Position numbers and translations under genes: made by a program | In this document: positions 41,185-48,289 of the stretch, one piece after another | Layout: each line of letters starts with the position of its first letter | Numbering within the stretch: position 1 is the first letter of the stretch | Source: Stenotrophomonas maltophilia | GTDB taxonomy: Bacteria > Pseudomonadota > Gammaproteobacteria > Xanthomonadales > Xanthomonadaceae | Length of the DNA stretch: 64,000 nucleotides | Assembly: GCF_900186865.1 (NCBI RefSeq) | Contig: NZ_LT906480.1 | Coordinates: 2,374,001-2,438,000 of the forward strand | Direction of reading: 5' to 3' | The notes under the pieces: generated by a model | The model's database searches: none | Told to the model about the DNA's origin: nothing | The model's input: the letters and a program-made list of their open reading frames with translations, nothing else

Positions 41185-41925
41185 TCAGTGCAGGAAGCCG
41201 GAGAGGTTGGTTTCGATGTTGCGCGGGTTCTCGCCCTGGGCGATCGAAATCAGGCCTTCAATGACCATTTCGCGGTCGCGGGTGTTGTGCGAGATCACGC
41301 TCTTGAGCTTGGCGGCGATCGGCAGGAACAGCAGATTGGCCGAGGCGATGCCGTAGATGGTGGCGGTGAACGCGGCGGCGATGCCGTGGCCGAGTTTGCT
41401 CGGGTCGGCCAGGTTCTTCATCACCGCGATCAGGCCGAGAACGGCACCGATGATGCCGAGCGTGGGCGCGTAGATGCCCATCGCTTCGAAGACCTTGGCA
41501 CCGGCCTGGTCCTGGTGCTCCTGGCTGCCCAGTTCGATCTCCAGCATGTGACGCATCGATTCGGGTTCAACGCCGTCCACCAGCAGCTGCAGGCCCTTGC
41601 GCAGGAACGGGTCCTGCTGCGCTTCCACCTGCGATTCCAGGCCCAGCAGGCCCTGGCGGCGGGCGATGTTGCTCCACTCGACGATCTGCTGGATCAGTTC
41701 GCGGCGATCGCTGTGCGGCGGGCGCACGACCCAGCGCACGATCTTGAACGCATGCTTGAACACCGCCGGCGAGGTGTGAAGCAGGATCGCGGCAACGGTA
41801 CCGACGATGACGATCACGAACGCCGCAGGCGACCACAGCGACGCCAGGCCGGCGCCCTTGAGGATGCTGCCACCGACCAGCGAGGCCAGGGCGAGAAAGA
41901 GTCCAATGAGGCTGAGTCTATCCAT
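41185..41925 (-). CDS. motC: Flagellar stator protein MotC (MotA/PomA family)
   Basis: Ion-channel stator subunit with four membrane helices, 246 residues as usual. Helices lie at about 1-20, 30-50, 145-168 and 180-200; the large cytoplasmic loop includes HMLEIELGSQEHQDQAGAKV. The channel segment APTLGIIGAVLGLIAVMKNL is intact. ATG 41925 gives the family-typical start MDRLSLIGLFLAL; an in-frame Met at 41964 would lie upstream of the promoter and is not supported. A FliA-type promoter ends only seven bases before the ATG, so the transcript would be nearly leaderless. Confidence 0.94.
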   Translation of the reverse strand: MDRLSLIGLFLALASLVGGSILKGAGLASLWSPAAFVIVIVGTVAAILLHTSPAVFKHAFKIVRWVVRPPHSDRRELIQQIVEWSNIARRQGLLGLESQVEAQQDPFLRKGLQLLVDGVEPESMRHMLEIELGSQEHQDQAGAKVFEAMGIYAPTLGIIGAVLGLIAVMKNLADPSKLGHGIAAAFTATIYGIASANLLFLPIAAKLKSVISHNTRDREMVIEGLISIAQGENPRNIETNLSGFLH

Positions 41926-41932
41926 GGTTCCG

Positions 41933-41959
41933 GTATCGGCTTGTATGAATGGGACTTGA
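41933..41959 (-). promoter_or_regulatory. Sigma-28 (FliA) promoter of motC-motD-parC-parP
   Basis: Minus strand TCAAGTCC-N11-GCCGATAC: good -10 and -35 and an exact spacer. It lies so close to the motC ATG that transcription should begin within about two bases of the start codon. Confidence 0.72.
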
Positions 41960-42026
41960 GACACCGGGAGAATGCGTACAGACGGTAGTCACAGTTTTCG
42001 GGTCGCCGGGCCTTGCCCGGCGGCGT

Positions 42027-43856
42027 TCAGCGTATGCCGTCCACGTCCAGGATCAGTGCCATGCGACCATCGCCGATCAACGTTGCACCGGCATAACCGC
42101 GCAGGCCGCGCAGGGCTTTTGGCAGTGGCTTGATGACCACTTCCTCGCGCCCGCGCACCTGGTCCACGACCAGGCCGAAGCGCGCTTCGCCGGCCTGCAG
42201 CACCACGATGGTCAGCAGGGTTGACGCGGCCGGCGTCACATCCAGCCACTGGCGCAGGTCGACCAGCGGCAGGGTGTGCGAGCGGCGATCAAGCACGGCG
42301 CGGCCATCGAACCAGCCCAGCGAGGTGCGCGGCGCGTGCAGCACTTCCATCACGCGTGCCAGCGGTAGCGCGTAGACGTCCTCGCCGGCCTGCACCAGCA
42401 GGGTCGGCAGGATCGCGAGGGTGAGCGGCACGCGGATCAGGAAGCGGCTGCCACGACCCAGTTCCGACTGGATCTGGATCTGGCCGCTCAGTTCGCGGAT
42501 GCGCGACTGCACCACGTCCATGCCGACGCCACGGCCGGAGATGTCGGTGACCTGCTGCTTGGTCGAGAAGCCGGGCAGGAACACCAGGTGCAGGCATTCC
42601 TCGCTGCTCAGGCGGGCGGCGGCTTCCGGATCGATCAGGCCTTTCTCACGCGCCTTCGCGCGCAGCTTCTCCGGGTCGATGCCGGCGCCATCGTCCTGCA
42701 CCTCGATGCTGACGTAGTCGCCTTCCTGCTGCGCCGACAGGCGTACATGGCCCATCCGCGGCTTGCCTTGTGCTTCGCGCAGGTCGGGCATTTCCACGCC
42801 ATGGTCGATGGCGTTGCGGACCAGGTGCACCAGCGGATCGGCCAGTGCTTCGACCAGGTTGCGGTCGAGTTCGGTTTCGGCGCCGACCAGCTCCAGGTCC
42901 ACTTCCTTCTTCAGCGAGCGGGCGACGTCGCGGGCGACCTTGGGGAAGCGCGAGAACACCTTGCCCACCGGCTGCATGCGGGTACGCATCACCGCCGACT
43001 GCAGGCGGGCAGTGGCGATGTCCAGCGTCGATACGGCGCGGTCCAGCTCCTCGTCGCGCAGGCGTGCACGCAGGGTCTTCAGGCGGTTGCGGGAAAGCAC
43101 CAGTTCGCCGATCAGGTTGACGATCGCATCCAGGCGCTTGGTGTCCACGCGCACGGTGTGCTCGGCCTCGGCCATCGGCTTGGCCGCCGGCTTGGCGGCG
43201 GGCGCCGGTACGGGCGCTGGGCGCGGTGCAGCGGCAGGCGCCGCCGCGACGGTGGCAGCAGGCTTCGCGCCTGGCGCAGCGCCGCCGTGCAGCTGGTCCA
43301 GCAGCGCTTCGAACTCGTCTTCGCTGATCAGGCCGTCGTCGGTCTTCCTGGTCGGCGCGACCGCGGTCGGTGCGTTGCCGCCATGCAGCTGGTCGAGCAG
43401 GGCCTCGAATTCGTCGTCGGTGATCAGGTCGCTGCCACCTGCCGCAGGGGCGGCCGCAGCGACCGGCGCGGCAGTGCCACCGTTCATGTCGAACTGCGTG
43501 ATCAGGTCCGGCGGCGCATAGCCTGGCTCGGTGCCGGAGGACACGGCGTCCAGCATCGACTGCAGGTAGTCCAGCGATTGCTGGGCGGCGTCGAAGTGGT
43601 GGGCCTGCAGCACCGCCTGCCCGGCACGCGCGATGCCCAGGGCCTCTTCAGCGGCGTGGCACAGTTCGACCATCGCGGTGACGCCAAGGAAGCCGGCACC
43701 GCCCTTGAGCGTGTGGTATCCACGGAACACCGCGTTGAGCTGCTCGGTGTCCTGCGGTGCCTGCTCCAGCGACACCAGCTGTTCGCCCAGGCGATCCAGG
43801 ATTTCCTGTGCCTCGATGATGAAATCGGCAGTGATGTCGTCGGATACCGCGCTCAT
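42027..43856 (-). CDS. cheA: Flagellar-type chemotaxis kinase CheA of system B
   Basis: Central kinase of the polar flagellum. The 609-residue protein has P1/HPt with H48 (FRGYHTLKGGAGFLGV). A linker in place of a clear P2 carries two near-identical copies of LIxxDEFEALLDQLHG (about 144-159 and 176-191), followed by an Ala/Pro tract. P3, the P4 ATPase (LVHLVRNAIDHG, DDGAGIDP, GRGVGMDVV) and P5 (GYAGATLIGDGRMALILDVD) follow. It is preceded by cheY-cheZ with a two-base gap. Unlike Pseudomonas, no cheB lies between cheA and motC. The linker motifs occupy the place where CheA proteins of ParC/ParP systems carry a localisation region (inference). Confidence 0.95.
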   Translation of the reverse strand: MSAVSDDITADFIIEAQEILDRLGEQLVSLEQAPQDTEQLNAVFRGYHTLKGGAGFLGVTAMVELCHAAEEALGIARAGQAVLQAHHFDAAQQSLDYLQSMLDAVSSGTEPGYAPPDLITQFDMNGGTAAPVAAAAPAAGGSDLITDDEFEALLDQLHGGNAPTAVAPTRKTDDGLISEDEFEALLDQLHGGAAPGAKPAATVAAAPAAAPRPAPVPAPAAKPAAKPMAEAEHTVRVDTKRLDAIVNLIGELVLSRNRLKTLRARLRDEELDRAVSTLDIATARLQSAVMRTRMQPVGKVFSRFPKVARDVARSLKKEVDLELVGAETELDRNLVEALADPLVHLVRNAIDHGVEMPDLREAQGKPRMGHVRLSAQQEGDYVSIEVQDDGAGIDPEKLRAKAREKGLIDPEAAARLSSEECLHLVFLPGFSTKQQVTDISGRGVGMDVVQSRIRELSGQIQIQSELGRGSRFLIRVPLTLAILPTLLVQAGEDVYALPLARVMEVLHAPRTSLGWFDGRAVLDRRSHTLPLVDLRQWLDVTPAASTLLTIVVLQAGEARFGLVVDQVRGREEVVIKPLPKALRGLRGYAGATLIGDGRMALILDVDGIR

Positions 43857-43858
43857 GC

Positions 43859-44464
43859 TTACAGCCCCAGATCCGACAACAGGTCGTCGGCGTCGTTCTG
43901 CGAGACCGCGTGGCGGTCCAGTCCCTTCAGTGCCGGCCCGGCCAGTTCCGGGTCGGTGCGATGCTGTTCCGGCGGCAGGCCGAGTGCGCCGAAGCCCTCG
44001 TGCACGCGGCGGACGATGCCGACCACGCGACGGATGATCTGCCCGGTCAGGTCCTGGTAGCTCTGGGTCAGGGCGATCTCGGTCAGGTTGTGGCGGATGC
44101 GCTCGAGCTGCGCGTCCTGGCCCGGCTGCAGGCCTTCAGCACGCAGCTGTTCAGTCAGGCTGCGGCATTCCTCGGCCAGGTCCAGGGTACGGTGCGTGGC
44201 CTGTTCGGTCATGGCCACCACGTGGTCCAGGCGTGCGCAGGCGTCGTCCAGCTCACCGGCCTCGCTGGGCACGGTCGGCAGCTCACCCAGTGCCTGCCCC
44301 AGCTCGCGGGCCAGCCGCGAGAGGCCGCTCATCATCGGCTGCGTTCGCAGCGCGACCAGTCCGTCGATGCGCTGCCGCCAGGCGGCCTCGTCACCGGACT
44401 CGAGTGCGTCCAGGGCTTCCTGCAGGCGCAGGGCGAGGGCGCTCTTGTCGACCGTGGTATCCAT
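43859..44464 (-). CDS. cheZ: CheY-P phosphatase CheZ
   Basis: Dephosphorylates CheY-P to end the flagellar switch signal. The 201-residue helical protein has the active-site region TEIALTQSYQDLTGQIIRRV, with the catalytic Gln-Asp pair in YQDLTGQ, and the C-terminal CheY-binding peptide NDADDLLSDLGL. It overlaps cheY by one base (TGATG) and belongs to fliA-cheY-cheZ-cheA. Confidence 0.95.
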   Translation of the reverse strand: MDTTVDKSALALRLQEALDALESGDEAAWRQRIDGLVALRTQPMMSGLSRLARELGQALGELPTVPSEAGELDDACARLDHVVAMTEQATHRTLDLAEECRSLTEQLRAEGLQPGQDAQLERIRHNLTEIALTQSYQDLTGQIIRRVVGIVRRVHEGFGALGLPPEQHRTDPELAGPALKGLDRHAVSQNDADDLLSDLGL

Positions 44465-44856
44465 CAGGCGCTGGCCGCCAGGCGTTCGAAGATCTTGCCG
44501 AGCTTCTCTTCCAGCGTCTGCGCAGTGAACGGCTTGATGATGTAGCCGTTCACGCCGTTCTGGGCGGCTTCGATGATCTGTTCGCGCTTGGCTTCGGCGG
44601 TGACCATCAGCACTGGCAGGGTCTTCAGCTTGGCATCGGCACGGATCGCCTTCAGCAGCTCGATGCCGGTCATCACCGGCATGTTCCAGTCGGTGACCAC
44701 GAAATCGAACGGCTGGCTCTGCAGCAGCGACAGCGCGGCATGCCCGTCCTCGGCTTCGGCGGTATTGGTGAAGCCCAGATCGCCCAGCAGGTTCTTGACG
44801 ATCCGACGCATGGTCGAGAAGTCATCGACGATCAGGATGCGCATGTTCTTGTTCAA
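44464..44856 (-). CDS. cheY: Flagellar switch regulator CheY (TTG start)
   Basis: Phospho-CheY binds FliM to change flagellar rotation. The receiver domain of 130 residues has D11-D12 ([13 protein letters not shown]), acceptor D56 ([12 protein letters not shown]), the switch Thr in [11 protein letters not shown] and Lys in [12 protein letters not shown]. The upstream TTG at 44856 has AAAGGA eight bases before it, whereas ATG 44844 is about 20 bases from it, so the TTG start ([12 protein letters not shown]) is preferred. It lies 57 bases after fliA. Confidence 0.94.
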   Translation of the reverse strand: MNKNMRILIVDDFSTMRRIVKNLLGDLGFTNTAEAEDGHAALSLLQSQPFDFVVTDWNMPVMTGIELLKAIRADAKLKTLPVLMVTAEAKREQIIEAAQNGVNGYIIKPFTAQTLEEKLGKIFERLAASA

Positions 44857-44913
44857 AGCAGAGTTCCTTTGTTGTTCATTCCGGGCGGCCGGGGGCAGCC
44901 GCCTCGGGCATGT

Positions 44914-45657
44914 TCATTCTTCCAGGCCGGCGTCCGCCGCCTCGAAAATCTTGAGCCGGCCACGCAGGCGCAGCACCGCCTGGCCGTGGATCTGGCAGAC
45001 CCGCGACTCGCTCACGCCGAGCACTGCGCCGATCTCCTTCAGGTTCAGTTCCTGCTCGTAGTAGAGCGAGAGCACCAGCTGTTCGCGCTCGGGCAGGTGG
45101 CCGATGGCCTTGCCCAGCTCGCGGCCGAACTCACCACGCTCCAGTACCTGCTGCGGGGTCGGGCCGCCCTGGGCGACGGTGTCCAGCTCGCCCTGGTCCT
45201 CGATGCGCGACTCCAGGCTCAGCACCTGGCCACGTGCGGCGTCTTCCATCAACCGCAGGTATTCGGGCAGCGGCATCTCCATCGCGGCGGCCACTTCGGT
45301 GGCGCTGGCGGCGCGGCCGCTGCTCTGTTCCAGGCGGCGGATGGTGGCGGCGGCATCGCGTGCACGGCGGTGCACGGAGCGCGGCACCCAGTCGCCACGG
45401 CGGATCTCGTCGATCATCGAACCCCGGATGCGGATCGAGGCATAGGTCTCGAACGAGGCGCCCTGGTCGGCGTCGTAGCTGCGCGACGCTTCGATCAGGC
45501 CCATCATGCCGGCCTGGATCAGGTCGTCCACTTCAACGCTGGCCGGCAACCGCGCGGCCAGGTGGTGGGCGATGCGCCGCACCAGGTCCGAATGCTGGGC
45601 GATGACCTCGTTGGCCGCCGAGCGCTGGACTTCCCTGTACTGGGCTGCGCCTTTCAT
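44914..45657 (-). CDS. fliA: Flagellar sigma factor FliA (sigma-28)
   Basis: Directs transcription of late flagellar and chemotaxis genes; its probable sites are seen at seven places in this window. The 247-residue protein has region 2 (VEVDDLIQAGMMGLIEAS, then TYASIRIRGSMIDEIRRGDW), region 3 and region 4 (NLKEIGAVLGVSESRVCQIH). ATG overlaps the fleN stop by four bases. The gene order flhA-flhF-fleN-fliA-cheY-cheZ-cheA is that of polar flagellates. Confidence 0.97.
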   Translation of the reverse strand: MKGAAQYREVQRSAANEVIAQHSDLVRRIAHHLAARLPASVEVDDLIQAGMMGLIEASRSYDADQGASFETYASIRIRGSMIDEIRRGDWVPRSVHRRARDAAATIRRLEQSSGRAASATEVAAAMEMPLPEYLRLMEDAARGQVLSLESRIEDQGELDTVAQGGPTPQQVLERGEFGRELGKAIGHLPEREQLVLSLYYEQELNLKEIGAVLGVSESRVCQIHGQAVLRLRGRLKIFEAADAGLEE

Positions 45658-46541
45658 GCGGCCACCCCGCGCTGCTTGAGGATGCGCTCGAGGAAGAACT
45701 CGACGCCGCCACGCGGTTCGGTCGGCGCCTGCCAGCGTGCGGTGCGACGCGCGATCTCGGTGATCGCCAGCGCGGCAGGGCTGGACGGGTAGGCCTTCAC
45801 CACCGGCTGCTGGCGCTGCACCGACAGGCGCAGCCAGTCGTCCTGCGGCACGCAGCCCAGGTAGTTCAGCGAGACATCGGCGAGGAATTTCTCGCAGACG
45901 CGGGTCAGCTTTTCGTACAGCACGCGGCCCTCGTTGGGGTCGCGCACCATGTTGGCCACTACCTGGATGCGGTCCACGCCGCGTTCGCGCGACAGCACCT
46001 TGATCAGCGCGTAGGCGTCGGTGATCGAGGCCGGCTCGTCACAGACCACCACCACGGTGTCCTGCGCGGCCTGGCAGAAGGTCAGCACGCCGTCGGTGAT
46101 GCCTGCGGCGGTGTCCACCACCATGATGTCCAGTTCGCGTTCCAGCTCGGAGAACACGTTGACCAGGCCGACGTGCTCTGCCGGGGCCAGCTCTGCCATG
46201 TGCCGGCGGCCGGACGCGGCCGGCACCACCAGCACGCCGTTCGGGCCTTCGACGATGACGTCGTCCAGCGAGCAGCGGCCGGCGACCAGGTCGGCCAGCG
46301 TGAAGGTCGGGTTCAGCCCCAGGATCACGTCGATGTTGGCCAGGCCCAGGTCGGCGTCCAGCAGCAGCGTGCGCTTGCCCATGCCGGCCAGTGCCACCGC
46401 CAGGTTGGCGGACACATTCGTCTTGCCCACGCCGCCCTTGCCGCCAGTGACGGCAATGGTGCGCACAGGGCCGAGCGGCTCGCTGCGGGTGGCCGACAGC
46501 GGGAAGGTCTTGGTCAGCTTGGCGTACTCACGCGACGGCAT
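45654..46541 (-). CDS. fleN: Flagellar number regulator FleN/FlhG
   Basis: MinD-like ATPase that limits flagella to one or few at the pole, working against FlhF and, in Pseudomonas, on the activator FleQ. The 295-residue protein has the deviant Walker A motif TGGKGGVGKTNVSANLA, the segment LLLDADLGLANIDVILGL and the Walker B-like IMVVDTAAGI. The start overlaps the 3' end of flhF by 14 bases. An N-terminal stretch of about 26 residues precedes the ATPase fold, as in other FlhG proteins that bind FlhF. Confidence 0.94.
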   Translation of the reverse strand: MPSREYAKLTKTFPLSATRSEPLGPVRTIAVTGGKGGVGKTNVSANLAVALAGMGKRTLLLDADLGLANIDVILGLNPTFTLADLVAGRCSLDDVIVEGPNGVLVVPAASGRRHMAELAPAEHVGLVNVFSELERELDIMVVDTAAGITDGVLTFCQAAQDTVVVVCDEPASITDAYALIKVLSRERGVDRIQVVANMVRDPNEGRVLYEKLTRVCEKFLADVSLNYLGCVPQDDWLRLSVQRQQPVVKAYPSSPAALAITEIARRTARWQAPTEPRGGVEFFLERILKQRGVAA

Positions 46542-48144
46542 GGTTCAACTCCGGGTTGCAGGGCATATCGGCCGCGCGGCGCAAATCTTCAAGGCGAAGT
46601 ACGAGATTGGCCGCACTGGCCCGGTGCAGGTCCTCCGGAACGTCCTGGCCATCGGTCACCCAGGTGATCGGGAGGGCGTGGTCCACGGCCACTGACAGGG
46701 CGTTGCCGAAGCGGCCGGTCTCGTCCAGCTTGCTCAGCACCAGGCCCTGCAGGTTGGCGGCGCCGAAGCGGCGGACCACCTCGTCCATGTCGCCGAAGCT
46801 GGTGTTGGCCGGCAGCACCAGCAGGGTGCGTACCTGGCGGGCGGCGCGCAGCCACTGCAGCTGCGCGGCCAGCGCGCGGTCGCGCGGGCCCAGGCCGGCG
46901 GTGTCGATCAGCACCAGCTTGTAGTCCTTCAGGCGTTCCAGCAGCTGGTCCAGGTCGGTGCCGCTGTTGGCCTCGTGCACCGCGATGCCGAGCTGGCGGC
47001 CGTAGCCGTACAGCTGCTCGCGGGCGCCGATGCGGGTGGTGTCGGTGGTCACCAGGGCCACATCGCGCGGCGCATGCTTCTCGGCGAAGCGCGAGGCCAG
47101 CTTGGCGATGGTGGTGGTCTTGCCGGCGCCGGTCGGGCCGACCAGGGCGATCACGCCGCCTTCTTCCAGCGGGTCGACCGGGGCGATCGGCAGCTTGCGC
47201 GAGATCAGCCCCAGCATCAGGCCGCGGCCACGATGGGCTTCGGTCTCCAGCGGGATCTGCATGGCCACGTCGCGGGCCAGCCCGGCGTCGAAACCGTACT
47301 CGTCCATCAGGTCCAGCGCGGTGGCGCGCACCGGGCTGCCACGCAGGCGCTCGTCGGTGAAGCGGTTCATCTCGCGCTCGATCACCTGGCGCATGCCGGC
47401 CACTTCCTGGCGCAGCTGGCGGATCTCGGCGTCGTCCTGGGCAACCACGGTCAGCGTCGGTGCCGGGGCCAGCATGGGGGCCGGGCTGGCTTCGCCGGCG
47501 GCTTCGACCGCTGCCGGTTCGCTGGCGGCGATCCCGGGCTGCGCTTCGGTCACGGCAGCGGTCGGCAGCGGCGGCGGCTGCACGGCCGGGGCCACGCTTT
47601 CGTGATGGATGTCGTGCGGCGGGTCGATCTGGAAGCGGGCGCGGTTGGCCGGCACGGTAGCGGCCGGTGCAACGATGGCCTCGGCGAACGGGGCGAAGCT
47701 CTGTTCGGGTAGCGCCGGTTCGTTGACGGCGGCGCGCGCCAGGGTGGCGGCGAAGCCAGTGCTGCCACGAGTCGGCACGATCTCGTCGGCGCTGTCCAGG
47801 GTACGGCCGGTGGCCCCAACGGCCGCACGGGCGAGGGCGGCCACCGCCGAGGTGGTGGCGGCGACCGGTTCCGGCGCCGGGGTGCTGCTGCGGCGGCGGG
47901 TGACAGCGGCGATCACCGCGTCGGCGGCGGTGCGCGGCTTGGGTGCCGGCGGCGGTGCGACATCACGGCGCGAGGCTTCCAGTGCACGCTGCACGGCGCT
48001 CTCGTCGTAGTTGGCCGCGGCGACGATCTCGACGCCTTCCTCGATCCGGCGGTTGGACAGGATCACGGCGTCAGGACCATGTTCCTTGCGCACCAGGTTC
48101 ATGGCCGAGCGCATGTCGGCGGCGACGAATCGTTTGATTTTCAT
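46528..48144 (-). CDS. flhF: Flagellar placement GTPase FlhF
   Basis: SRP-type GTPase that recruits the first flagellar parts to the pole. From ATG 48144 (MKIKRFVAADMRSAMNLV) it has 538 residues: a basic N-terminal domain, a long Ala/Pro-rich variable region (about 70-240), then the NG domain with G1 VGPTGAGKTTTIAKLA, VALVTTDTTRIGAREQLYGY, G3 LVLIDTAGLGPRD and G4-like VLSKLDETG. An in-frame Met at 48210 would add 22 Ser/Thr/Pro-rich residues and is less likely. The gap 48145-48289 to flhA shows no clear promoter. Confidence 0.94.
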   Translation of the reverse strand: MKIKRFVAADMRSAMNLVRKEHGPDAVILSNRRIEEGVEIVAAANYDESAVQRALEASRRDVAPPPAPKPRTAADAVIAAVTRRRSSTPAPEPVAATTSAVAALARAAVGATGRTLDSADEIVPTRGSTGFAATLARAAVNEPALPEQSFAPFAEAIVAPAATVPANRARFQIDPPHDIHHESVAPAVQPPPLPTAAVTEAQPGIAASEPAAVEAAGEASPAPMLAPAPTLTVVAQDDAEIRQLRQEVAGMRQVIEREMNRFTDERLRGSPVRATALDLMDEYGFDAGLARDVAMQIPLETEAHRGRGLMLGLISRKLPIAPVDPLEEGGVIALVGPTGAGKTTTIAKLASRFAEKHAPRDVALVTTDTTRIGAREQLYGYGRQLGIAVHEANSGTDLDQLLERLKDYKLVLIDTAGLGPRDRALAAQLQWLRAARQVRTLLVLPANTSFGDMDEVVRRFGAANLQGLVLSKLDETGRFGNALSVAVDHALPITWVTDGQDVPEDLHRASAANLVLRLEDLRRAADMPCNPELNHAVA

Positions 48145-48289
48145 GCTGTGGTCACGGGACGAAGACGGCGGGGTGGCGGTCGGAGAACTCGGGTGGTCGG
48201 TGGTCTGCACGGTGCGGGTTCCCCTTGGTATCTGTCTGTTGCGTTGGTTCGAAGGTGGTGTCTGTTTTCTGGCGCATCGGTGGGCGGCG

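Noticed and set aside
41926..41964. Upstream Met of motC (MSQVPFIQ...)
   Set aside because: MotA/PomA proteins begin at the MDRLSLIG position, and the extension overlaps the FliA promoter match.
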